DNA of 64,000 nucleotides, taken from Phoenix dactylifera (Eukaryota; Streptophyta; Magnoliopsida; Arecales; Arecaceae). A program made the translations under genes and the position numbers. The DNA is taken from assembly GCF_009389715.1 (NCBI RefSeq), contig NW_024068198.1, positions 1-64,000 of the forward strand, written 5' to 3'. Below are positions 36,793 to 49,022 of the stretch, in pieces. Position 1 is the stretch's first letter. The number at the start of each line of letters is the position of its first letter. A model generated the notes under the pieces. The model was not told where the DNA came from. It saw only the letters and a list, made by a program, of their open reading frames with translations, and did not search any database.

Positions 36793-37422
36793 CCCCATTT
36801 GACAGAGGTTTTGGTAAGCTAGAAAGCATTTTGTACCAAAAGTACTTTTAGATTAAATAGGGGTATTTGGTAAAAAAATCGGAAAGCTAAAACAGCTTTT
36901 CTGGAGAAGCTCCAAAATAAAATTTCTTCGAAAAAATATTTTTAGCATGCGTTGAAAAGCTATTTTGATTTATAATATATATAATAATAACTATAATATT
37001 TTATATCTTTATTATTGTATTAAACTATAAATAATATTATATTACGTTATACCATAATACATTGATATAATACAATATTAAATATATAAAATATTATAAT
37101 TATTAACGTAAATTAATTTTCATAATATAACAAATTTTCTAGCTAGGTGATAAAATTTGTTAAATAATTATTAAAGGACATTTTGTATAATTGTTATATT
37201 TTATTACGAATATTTTGGTTAAAAAAATAGCTTTCCAACTGAGCCTAAAAATGCTTTTTCGAAAAACTCCAAATGAAGCTTCTCCCATAAAGCTATTTTT
37301 AGCTTCCTGAAAAAGTTAAAATAACTTTTCGAAATTTTTACCAAACACTCCTATTTTACCTAAAAGTGCTTTTAGAGAACCAGAAAGTACTTTTTGGTCT
37401 TCCAAAAACTCTCCCAAATGGG
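36793..37422. mobile_element. hAT-like MITE related to the element at 11567-13068
   Basis: The left end CCCCATTTGACAGAGGTTTTGG and the inverse of the right end CCCATTTGGGAGAGTTTTTGG form terminal inverted repeats. Inner stretches such as ATAGCTTTCCAAC and ACTTTTCGAAATTTTTACCAAA match the right half of the larger element. The 0.63 kb unit has no coding capacity and a very AT-rich centre. A flanking duplication is not obvious. Confidence 0.55.
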
Positions 37423-39963
37423 AAACTTTCAAAAATAAAAATAAGAAACAATGACATTACCAAAGGCCTCAAGTTTTGGTCATCAGGTATGGTTGTTAGG
37501 TGGCTCTACAAACAGGAGTTAGAAAGCAATTCCCGCAGTCTATAATGTATGACTTGAAAAGCCCGTCTTCTTTAAAATAAAACAAAATAAAATACAATAA
37601 AAAAAGCCTCTCGTGCTGTGGCCAGTCAAGGGTCCCGACTGTGTTCCAAAAGGGACGAACCGTAACAAAATTTAGAGGCTACTTTCCAAGTCTCAAAGCC
37701 GCAGGAACCCTAACGGGTCAGTGCGACCACTCAAGTCAATCAATTTGATCTAATTCAATGCCTGAGTTTTTTTTTTTTTTGGTGTTTTTTTTTCCTTAGA
37801 CCCAAGACCAGTTACTTGGCATGCATCATCGTCCATTATGGACTTTAGAACGGACCACAAAATGTCCAAAGTACAGCCAGACTCCTTAATATGTTTCTCG
37901 TATTCCGGAGTCAAACGTTGGAATAACCTGTCAAATTTCTTTGGAAGGATAATGGTGCTATATTTTATTAAAAGATATTTTATAAATAGAGAACAAGCAA
38001 AGTGCCAATGATCATGAATGAGTCTAAGAAGTAGATTGGTCAATGATGGGATGAACTGGCTGGTTTATCTGCAACACTTTAAAAATATTACCCGGTTAAT
38101 ACTTCTTTGTATTTCAAATACTTCTCACAATGCCTAATAAACTATTGGATGTTCTTTAATAATTTTTTAATGAGTGGACCAAGCTGTGGAGCAATAAAAA
38201 ACAATGATTCACATAGAATGGTTTAATCCTTTACATAGAAGATCCCATTAAAAGTCTTTGGACGAATAAATCCACAGACTACTTTCAAAAGATATCTGAA
38301 AGCCTGAAGGAAGAGGAGAAAATGGAAAAAAAAGTAATATGAATTGCACAACAATATGAATCTTTATACTAGAACTCATTTTCTATTATTTATTTTGGCT
38401 ATATACACACACACACAAATGTATGTATATCTCCCATTTTTTTATTTTATATACATATGCTAAATTTGTATTTTGTTATTAAATAACTTTTTTGTACACC
38501 AATGTCCTTTGTTAGCTACCATTTGTAGTCCAACCAATCCATGGTCAAAGTTATTTGATCCTGATCATAAAATAATCTTCAACAAAAATAACAAAACGAC
38601 CTTTCAGTCCATCACTGGAAGCCAATTAAGGGCTCCCCCAACAATATTCATATAATTTTGTCAAAAAAAAGAAGATGTAGCAGTGTCTCAATGTCTGGTT
38701 GACCGTCCGTAAACACAAAAATGAAAGGGTATTTGGAAAACGTGCAAAATCATAAAATCATGCAGCAAAATAAAACCTTTTGAGAGGCATATATATGCAA
38801 AAGAAAACCTGGATAAAAAGTCAAGTCAAATTCATCATATTGAATAGATAGCTCAGAGGATAAACATGACATGATAACCGTGTAGATGATGGCATACCAT
38901 TAACCCGTTTAGTTTGCTTGGTGAATCAAATCATCTCCAAGATGACTCAGTTGACTTGGTAATTCAATACAATCAACATATTAATCTAATCTGACATAGC
39001 GAAGCTCCAATCTTAGTTAACTAGATCCTGGCAGCATTAATTTCTTAACAAGCATTAATATTTCTATTAACCCAATGTTCTGCATGCCATTCCATACCAA
39101 TTTAAACTAGAATATAGTTAGGTCCATACACATAAGAAATTTAGATATTGGATCAATTTTCAGGTTTGGAGTTTACATTCTTTTGATGTGCCCTGCTATT
39201 TCATATAAGATAAATACAGATTAAGGGGGCCAAGATTCTAAACATGAACCAGATTATTTAATAAGTAGGCTGGTTCATGTGCATTCCATATAACCTGAAC
39301 CCAATTATACCAAATGCAATTTCCTTTTGTGCTGGGTGCAAGCAGGCTTGGCAGGTCCGGTGCAAGCAGGCTTGGCAGGTGCAAAGATGGCAATTAGATG
39401 CATTAATTATTGACTACTGTAAAATAGCATTAACCCATGCAGCAGGGGATATGCCAAGGTTCCCTGTGGCATTTTCCATTTTTAATAAAAAATGCTACAT
39501 CGCAGCACTGGATGACACCCCTAAATCTCATGCATTGAGGTTACAGAAAGTTGGACTTTGTGGGAATTACAGATCAACTAAAGGTGTCGTCAGAAGGAAC
39601 AGTAGCCTCTCATAACTTGGAAAGTAGTTCCAACTTACAGAATCTATCTACCAAGGAAAACTACCTCAGTTGACTGCCCTGCCCACAGGATGTTGGCCCA
39701 CAGACTTAAGAATCCAGTGGGTCCAGCCGGTCAAGCCATATGTGGAAGATACAGCCACCTGTTTTCTCTCTAACAAAGAATAGATTCTAATCATCATATC
39801 CATTATTTCCATGTAATCTCACCAGTCAAGTGAACTTTCTCCATAGATTAAAAACTCACCTCTAGACAATCTCTAGTTTCCTTCGTTTTGACGGTACAGT
39901 TGAAGCAGCGAACCCATGGAAAAAACTATTGGCATATTTCCGTTTTGCCAGCTTTGGGTCCTG
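37423..39963. other. intergenic and upstream region of SBH copy E
   Basis: No gene is supported. A 22-base unit (GTGCAAGCAGGCTTGGCAGG core) is duplicated in tandem near 39337-39381. A short CACACA run lies near 38405-38417. Confidence 0.4.
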
Positions 39964-39971
39964 TATAAATA
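39964..39971 (+). promoter_or_regulatory. TATA box of SBH copy E
   Basis: TATAAATA in a GTATAAATAGC context lies about 146 bases before the start codon, predicting a leader of about 120 bases without need for an intron. Confidence 0.6.
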
Positions 39972-40116
39972 GCAGCCCTTCAAGACGGTCATTCTGCATC
40001 AGAAATCATCAGGAGAGAGAAAGAAATAGAACAGAAGAGAGTTTTCTTTCTGAAGCTTAAAGAAATAACCATCCTTTGCTTCTCAAGTACTCTTCAGAAT
40101 TTTCAGAAACAACGGA

Positions 40117-40972
40117 ATGGCATACAAGGTATCTGATGAGATGTTAGGAACCTTTGTACCTGTTCTAGTTTACTGGGTGTACTCTGGCCTTTACATGCTG
40201 CTGGGTTGCTTCGACAAGTACCGGCTGCACTCCAGGAAGGAGGAAGAAACCAAGAATTTGCCCTCGAAAGGAACTGTTGTCAGAGGTGTTCTCGTTCAAC
40301 AGGCATTTCAGATTGCTGTAGCTATCATCCTATTCACGGTAAAACAATACTATCATATATCAGAGAGTTATGCAAAGAATTAATTGACAAGAATTTCTTT
40401 TCCCATACTCATTTCTGAAGCATGTGCAGGTGATAAGCAAAGATGAAAGGACTGGTACAAACTTGCAACCTTCCTTCTTCGTGGTGGCGAGACAATTTGT
40501 GGTCGCAATGCTTGTCTTAGACACATGGCAGTACTTTGTCCATAGATACATGCATGTTAACAAGTGCTTGTATCGCCACATCCACTATAAGCATCACAGC
40601 CTTGTTGTGCCTTACGCATATGGAGCTCTATACAACCACCCACTTGAAGGGCTGCTTCTCGACACAGTTGGCGGTGCCATGTCTTTCCTCATCTCTGGCA
40701 TGACCCCTCGTACTGCCATCTTCTTCTTCTCCTTTGCAACCATTAAAACAGTTGATGATCATTGTGGGCTGTGGCTTCCTGGGAATCCCCTCCATGTTTT
40801 CTTTAGCAACAACAGTGCTTACCATGATGTTCACCATCAGCTCTATGGTGGAAAATACAACTTCTCACAGCCATTCTTTGTTATGTGGGACAAAATCCTT
40901 GGAACATACATGCCTTATTCCCTGGTAAAAAGAAAGGATGGAGGCCTGGAAGCAAAGCCAGTCAAAGATTAG
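40117..40972 (+). CDS. SBH: sphingoid-base C4-hydroxylase, copy E
   Basis: Exon 1 is 40117-40338 (74 codons, MAYKVSDEMLG...) and exon 2 is 40430-40972, across a 91-base intron, the shortest in the cluster. The 254-residue product has HRYMH (111-115), HYKHH (125-129) and HDVHH (205-209). In the second box the Ser usual in this family is Tyr, but the three His are kept. The conserved blocks DDHCGLWLPGNPLH and QLYGGKYNFSQPFF are intact. Four or more hydrophobic segments fit an ER membrane enzyme of the ERG3/fatty-acid hydroxylase superfamily acting on sphinganine. It is the only intact copy on the plus strand, and with D its nearest intact neighbour about 7.4 kb away it is head to head. It looks functional. 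Confidence 0.93.
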
Positions 40973-43525
40973 GAGTCAAATGATAAAGAAAGCTTTCTTT
41001 GTGAGTACCAGCCAGAGTCATAAAGTTGTTTGTAGCATTATCTTCCAGTCACTTCGGAGATATGTTTGTGGACTCTCCAATTATGTACACAATAATGATA
41101 CTGCTTCTTTGTATCAGCTCTATGATGTCCGCTCAAAGCATGAATGTTATAACTATCAGTCCTTAGAAACAGAAAAGGCTATGTGATGTAGCTTTCTGAA
41201 TTTAAGACTTCTAACATAGTTGACCATGTAGATCATCAGAAGCCGACATAATGTTGGAGCAGTCCTCTTGGTAATCCTAACCAGTTTCTCTCTGGCTCAA
41301 TAACATTTGATGAGAGGGATCATCATGCTACAGTACCTCTGCTTAATTTTTTTTGCCAACATCTGTACAAAGCATATACATGGGAATGACTAATCATCCT
41401 GTCTTTTCCACAAATAGCCATGAAAAGTCAGATAAATCACATAATTAGAATTTTAAAAAATATATACATATAACGAGAAAACATTACAGATTGGCTAAAG
41501 GAAAATATCCATCACTTTTTGAAGGCCTTGTTTTCAGACCCAGGTTAATCTCTAATTCCACCAACATTACAAAAAATCGGCAAGTCCTTAACTTGCCACT
41601 GTAACTAATATTTGAAAGATCCGCAAAATGATCTCTGATATTTGATTAACCGTCCAGTAATGTTTCTAAGGTGGGTTCGAGACACACTCACTAATGGATG
41701 ACCAATGATGTTAGGAGTTGATGGATAAGTAAAAGAATGGAGATATGCTCAGAGGATAATTATCATATCAACATTTTAAGTTTGTGAGAATCCTGCCATG
41801 CGAGCTTTGATGTCTTTAGGGGACACAACAGTTTAACTTCATACAAAAGTAGGCTAGAAAATAGAAAAATCTTCAGATATTAAGGTGTCAAACATGATGA
41901 AACAAAATCAACAATATATAAATAAAATTAGTGCCAAATATGAAAAAGATTTCAAAGCAGGATGCAGATGCACACAGTAAAGCCAAATTCCGCAGGATTG
42001 AGCCTACTGACTCTAAAAGAATCAAAGGTAGTAATTAAAAAAAAGAGCCAATGTGGACTTGAAATAAGAGACAAATCCAGCATCAAAAAGTTCATCCTGA
42101 ATCATGGGACTAGGTGCAGGATTGTCTGTAAGCAGTGGAAGAAATCAAACGAAAAAACTTGAAATGTGAATATTCGAAAGCACAGTAAAGAGAAACCACA
42201 GAGTAAATTTAGCATAAGCATGTGACAGTCAAAGATAAACCAAATACACATATATGCATGGAACACATAATATAGACTCAATGAAAAGAATTAACAGACT
42301 TACAAATAAGCATTGTGTAATAAATACTAAGTAATTTACTAAAAAAACAAATTACCAAGTCAGCTAATAAATTTGGCCATAATTCGTCTGCAACGTGTTT
42401 TTGATGGTACTACAGTCTTCAAGTTGTACCAGTTGGTCCAGTTCATCAATCTAGAACAATAAACATGCAACAAAGCAAGAAAACAAAAGACATGATGCTT
42501 GAGGCATATGGCAATAAGTAATCGCTCTTCAGATGATCAAGCCAGGCGTGTTAAGTGTTTTGGCAGGCATAACCACATACTAAGCTAGGTCAATCAATGT
42601 GTGGTTTATAAACCACACAAGTCATAGATCAAGGCGGAGAAGTTAAATGTTATCTCGTATACAACAAATATAAGGTCATAAAAATGAGATTAATGACAAA
42701 TTTTGTTTTTAAGGGAAATTTGAACTACAGATAGGTTCTGGCATTGCTTGGAATATCTTGACGACATAGTTTCACAGCATATATTTTTTGACATAAAAAT
42801 GAAGATAGCTTCTCAGAAAATACAATGCTTAGCTAGCTCGCAGCCAAACTGTCATGTCAAAATATTTCCATTTCAGCTTAATGTTTTAGGTATAGCTCTT
42901 TGACAAATGTATTGGCACCCATAAGCATGATTTATTTTGCATATTCCAATATCCACCAGAGCTCTAGTAACTAAAATTAAAACACTTAAGGTGCTAAAGA
43001 GGTAATAACAGAGCTGGAAAAGACCATGACCACTAGTTTCTTAAAAGAGTAAGACATAACTAGGAAAAAGTCAAATGGACATAAAATGATTCAATGGCCA
43101 GCTCATAGGAGCATGCTTGTTCGGATCCTATTTTAACTAAACACGTAAAAAAGAGTAATATCAAAGAGCATGCTAATCATTCGAAAGCATGAAATGATAC
43201 AACCATTTGGAACAGCATAAAAACCATAGCTTCCAACAAGAAGCAGACTTTCTCTCTTTGGCAGATGAGTAGGTAAGTTACCAGCTTCGCCTAAGAGTGA
43301 AGGAAATACAGAAAATAAATCTGGCGAAGAGGTAAGCCAAAAAAATCAAGAAGACAAAAACAAATGAGTACTTATATTAAAGAAAGAGCACCACCAAATT
43401 TCAACACTACTCTCAGGCATACACCTATGCTCTGGCAAGAGTAGGGCAGCCCCCGAGGTAACCCTCAGAATATAAGTAATTGTTTGGTTCCTTTCGAGCC
43501 AACGGACCCAACAGATAACATTTGG

Positions 43526-43527
<2 letters not shown>
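40973..43527. other. 3' flank of copy E and intergenic DNA
   Basis: The first few hundred bases probably contain the copy E 3' untranslated region. No further gene or known element is recognised. Confidence 0.4.

Positions 43528-43573
<46 letters not shown>
43528..43573. repeat. AT microsatellite
   Basis: A perfect AT run of about 46 bases. Confidence 0.9.
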
Positions 43574-43575
<2 letters not shown>

Positions 43576-43861
43576 TAAATAAGAATGCCTGCGGGATAAT
43601 AGTCGAACATGTTAAACAGCATCCTTGAAGGTTCAAGACATGCATGTCATAAGGCATCAATATGTTGCATAGAATATCCATTCTACATGTCATATCGCAA
43701 GTATAATAATTTTGACTACTCAGTTGATTCAACCACTACACTACTGCAATGAGCATTTCAGAATGAAAATTCATGAATTTTTTTCTCTCTTGATCATTTA
43801 TAGATCATTTCTATTCTATTCATAAGTCTCATCACGTCGACAAACCAATTATGAATAATTC

Positions 43862-44812
<951 letters not shown>

Positions 44813-47800
44813 TTAGAGGCCGAAGTTGCAGAGTGGGAGGAATTCCATTTCAGTATCTACATATTTGGTCCATAGGTGCTTGTACTGGTTCAAGGCAACG
44901 TCGAGCCATGGCTTCATGTGCCCATTAAAGTGTATGACGGCAGCATTGCGGATCTCATCCAAGCTAATACTTGGATTATAACCAAGCCCTGTTACATGCC
45001 ATGACTTCTCTAGTGGTTTAGTAGTGGTGTAGAACGTCATCAATCCTGCTGGAAGCACAGTGCCTGGGTTCCAGATTATTCCATCCTCATTCTGTCAAAA
45101 TCACAGCACTAGTTCAGATGCTGAATTTAGTTTCTCTCTCTCTCTTTCTATTTTTATTTTTTTGGTACAGAAATCTAGCTTCTTCAAGTGGCCTGTCCTA
45201 AACTAGACTACAAGATGAAATATGTCAAATGCAAATCTGGTAACATATAAGAAGATGATAAAAACCAAAAGGCAAAAGGAAGACAGAAAATAAATCAAAG
45301 AAAAACATTTAACCGCTACAAATCATGAATATTTTGGTACAAACAGTCAGGACCACAATGATATATAAAAGATCAAAAAATAGTTAGACAAAAATGTAAC
45401 AGGCAGTTTCTTCTAGCAGTAAAGAGGATTAGTAATTTTTGTCACCCAAAATGGAGTTCAGGTTTGCATCAGTAAACACGAGTTCAGATGCAAGGCATAA
45501 AATATGCCATTTAGTGAAATTAATGATTTAGCATGCTTCATGGGCAGATGGAAGTTAATAAAGTGGCAAGAAGACCAATAACAACATGGTTGATTACAGA
45601 AAATTCTACAGGAATGCTTAACTGCCTTAAAGATCAATTTTAAAATGTTGAAAAGACCCATAAAAAGGTTGGAATGGAAATAAAGCAGCAAAGGGCAGAG
45701 CATATCTTAAACAATTTATAAATGCCCTCCTCTCAACGGCTAAGAAGGGCACCAGTAAACAGGTAGAGTACTGCAAGAGAAGGGACCGTGCAGTGCTATA
45801 AAATGAGAACTCGGTTGAGCTGAATTTAAGGAATAAGTTGACTGGTTTTAAACTGGATGAAAGATGTGTCAACATTAGAATTTGGTTTTTCTTGAAGATT
45901 CTGGGTCAAAGTCCTACAACCAGTGAACAAAGAGAAGATTTCTTTGATGCCTAAGAACAGACAACCTGGAGATGTGTACGGTTTGCTTGATTGGAGAAAA
46001 TCCTCACAATGCACAAATTGCGGCAGAGACTTGCATACCCCTAACTAGCATCCTTCACATAAGAAAATAACTGTAATTACTAAAACACCTGCTAAATATG
46101 CTTTAAAATGTTTAGAAACTAAGTAGTTGGGTTAAAACTAAAAGTTAGTAAATAACGTTATATAATTTATGTAAAGGCCAGTTGCCTCTATTGTCCTCAC
46201 AGTTAGTAATGAAATTTTCAAAGTAAATAGAAAAAAAATTAAAGATTCTTTAATAGAATGGGTACAATAAATCTTGAAGAGTGATGCATGAACAGAAAAA
46301 AATAAGCAAAAGTTTTAATTATGAGGCAGAAAGACATACTGAATTAGAATAGAGTAGTATTTCACCGAAAAAAAAATTTCCAACAATTTGGCATTTGACA
46401 GCAAATCAATCACTAATCATTCATAATATATAGGAGATCACATAAAACAATCTTTGATAGTTAAATATCAAGAACTGGGGAAACAAAATTAGTAATAAAA
46501 TCATTTACAACTTTATGTCTATTTGCCCCAATTGTCGCAACATGATATCAACTAAAATTATTTACTAAATATTCGACAAGTTGGGCAAATAAGATCATTC
46601 ATTCATTCATTCATTAAGAAATGATCCATAAAACAAGGAAAAATAAATAAGAAGATGAAATTTGAAAGTGCTCACCAAATCCTGGTACTCATGGAATTTT
46701 TCAGTGGACCTCTCCCTCCTCCACGCATCGAGATCAAAGACATTTACTCCATAGGCCCATGCGCATGCCCTCGGGCTGAACCGCTCCCGGATCACCGGGT
46801 GGGAGAAATTCATGTACCTGCTGTACCTCCTGAACCCCCCAAAGCACATCTCCACCGCCCCGTTCGCCTTCCCATCCAAATCCACCCTCCACAGCCCCGC
46901 CAGATCCTTCTGCACCACCACATCATCCTCCAAGAACACCACCCGCTGCAGGCTCGGGTACATCTCCGGCAAGTAGAACCGCAGGTAGTGGAGTAGCGAC
47001 AAGTCCCGCCGCCCGCCCTCGATCTGTCGCACGACCGGCGAGTAGGAGGAATTCAAGAAGCCGAAGTCGGCTACCGACTTGATCTCCACCCGCGCGCCGC
47101 CGGTGGGCGGGCGGCGGGTGAACCAGACCTGCATCGCGTTGAGGTACATGGGGTCGGTGACGACATGGAAGACGTGCTTCCAGGGGTCGGCCGCGTTGCG
47201 GATAGCGGAGTTGATAACGGTGGAGACGGCGATGATGTTGTCGGAGATGAGAATGGAGTGGTAGAGATTCGGGTCGGCGAGCTCCGGCGGGTCGGGGCCG
47301 GGGCGGCGGTAGGAGTCCGGGTGGGCGATGCGGTCCTCCATGAGGCGCATGGCGAGGCAGTGGAGGCTTTTGGGGGTGGATCCTGCGGCGATGCGGTTGG
47401 TGAGAGCGCCGAGCTTCTTGGCGCGGTGGAGCTGCTCCTGGACCGCGAAGATGGTGTCGCGGAGCTTCTGGATCTTGAGCTGGGTGTCGAAGGACTCCTT
47501 GGATTCGGAGATGAGGGCGCGGGCGAACTTGATGCGGTCTTTAGCCTCCTTCTCGAGGGGGCGGAGGGAGTCCTCGTCGGAGGGGAGGTCGGAGTCGAGG
47601 CGGGCGGCGAGGGAGGAGAGGGAGGCCGTGAGGTCTTCGAAGGCGCGGAGCTGGCGGGAGTTATCGAGTTTGAGGCGGCGGGCGTAGGCGGCGTAGGCGT
47701 GGACGAGGGCGGAGTGGTCGGCCGCCTGGCGGAGGAGGAGGTGGAGGCGGGTGCGGAGGGGGTCGGACTTGAGGGCCAGAAAGGTGCGGCCGAGGTAGGG

Positions 47801-47992
47801 CCGGAGGACGTCGCCGGCGACAGAAGGGTCGCCGGCAGCGGAGGTGGCCGCGGTGGAGGAGGGGTTGGTGGAGAGCAGCACCGAGAGGGCCGCCAAGAAG
47901 AGTAGGGTGAACATCGCCGACACGAACACCCGGTAGCTGCACAGCCCGCGGATGCCCGTCGCCGCCGGACGGACAGACCGGCCTCCCGCCAT
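44813..47992 (-). CDS. GAUT9: GAUT9-like galacturonosyltransferase (GT8 family)
   Basis: Exon 1 is 46676-47992 (439 codons) and exon 2 is 44813-45091 (92 codons plus stop), across a 1584-base intron: 531 residues. The ATG at 47992 is chosen. Residues 22-42 form a single membrane anchor (type II, Golgi) after a short Arg-rich tail. A stem region with PLEKEAKDRIKFAR and QLKIQKLRDTIFAVQEQL and the GT8 domain from PKSLHCLAMRL (207) to CNFGL follow the GAUT9 pattern. HFNGHMKPW (493-501), the conserved C-terminal substrate motif, is present. The family transfers galacturonic acid onto pectin. Oddities: the metal/nucleotide motif reads LEDD (354-357) where GAUTs usually have LDDD; about 25 residues before LRFYLPEMYP are missing relative to GAUT9 as I recall it; and WKLGTLPPGL is replaced by WNPGTVLPAGL. 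It is therefore a divergent paralogue whose activity is uncertain. Confidence 0.85.
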
Positions 47993-48544
47993 CACCTATC
48001 ACTCGTATGCCGCCCTTTGCACCGGATCAAATCCAATCTGATATCTAGTATCTAACTAATAAGCAGCCATCTTCTAGGCCGCGCTGAGGTCGATCAAATT
48101 CAAGGTGGTGGAAGGGAGTGGCGGTGGAGCAGGGGAAGTGCACGGAGGAGTGACGTCGACCGTCCATTACGCCCTGCCGACGGTTTGGTTAGATCTGGAC
48201 CGTCCGATCGATTTATGTGTTGATGATACAGTGTACTTTGCTTTTTCGTATTTCACTATTTTGTGATCATGCGTGCGGTGATGATGACGAAAGCAACGCG
48301 TCTGCTGCTGCGCCGGCTCCGCGTGGCATCTGATGGTTAGGGAAGCGAGCCAGGTCGGTGGATGCTGACCGAACCCGCCAATTCCTGGGCGAGGATTGCT
48401 CCTTCGGAACGTGACAGATAGCCGAAAGCCAGACTATTGGGTTCCATGAGTTGGGTAGGAAACAACATGTAATCAAACCTGATCCGCATAATTACTTGTT
48501 TTTTCTTTTTTTTTTTTCCACCATGATACTCCTTATCACTGTAT
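47993..48544. other. promoter side of the GAUT gene
   Basis: This stretch lies upstream of the GAUT start and includes its leader. I see no convincing TATA box. Two GGACCGTC/GACCGTCC-type motifs lie near 48160-48210. Confidence 0.35.
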
Positions 48545-49022
48545 ACTTTTATTATTATTATTATTTTAAGCGGATGTTTCATACACGCCGAATACAAATA
48601 CATTAAAAAATTTTTAAAAGATAACAAGTTTCGAAGTATACCAAATAATTTCTCATCTTCTAACCATAGGATCTCTCCAAAATGGTTAGCTACATACGAG
48701 ACTACCCAATCTGCTTCGTGATACACGTGCTTTGCTTGCAAGGCCATCCCACCACTGATCATATTCTAGATATCCTGAGCAGCGGGTAGTGCTCGCCCAC
48801 CCTCTTCACACTGCCGAATTCAACCAATAACTGTAGCTGAATTATCCTCGAGCACAACAACACAAGCTCGCAGCTCGCGCCACGCATAGCACATGCCAGT
48901 TTAGGCTGCTCACAATTCTGCTTCAGAAGCCGAAATGTCAAAAATCTGACAGCCCCAACTACAATCACTCTGAAATCCAGATCTCTGATAATGAAGTCTG
49001 CCCCTCTTTCTACTCCCGCCAT
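48545..49022 (-). mobile_element. LINE 3' end with RNase H-like domain
   Basis: The minus-strand frame at 48759-49022 carries ADFIIRDLDFRVIVVGAV and, after frame disruption, 48600-48760 carries HVYHEADWVVSYVANHFG. These are the first strand and the late His region of the RNase H-like domain found at the end of plant LINE (L1-type) polyproteins. The tail is A-rich with an AAT-type repeat (TTA run at 48550-48567 on the plus strand). The upstream reverse transcriptase part is missing, as usual for 5'-truncated LINE insertions, and the frame is degraded. A shorter relative is at 34135-34335. Confidence 0.6.

Noticed and set aside
47165-47905. 246-codon plus-strand open frame
   Set aside because: It is the antisense shadow of the GC-rich GAUT exon 1, with low-complexity Gly/Glu/Val text.
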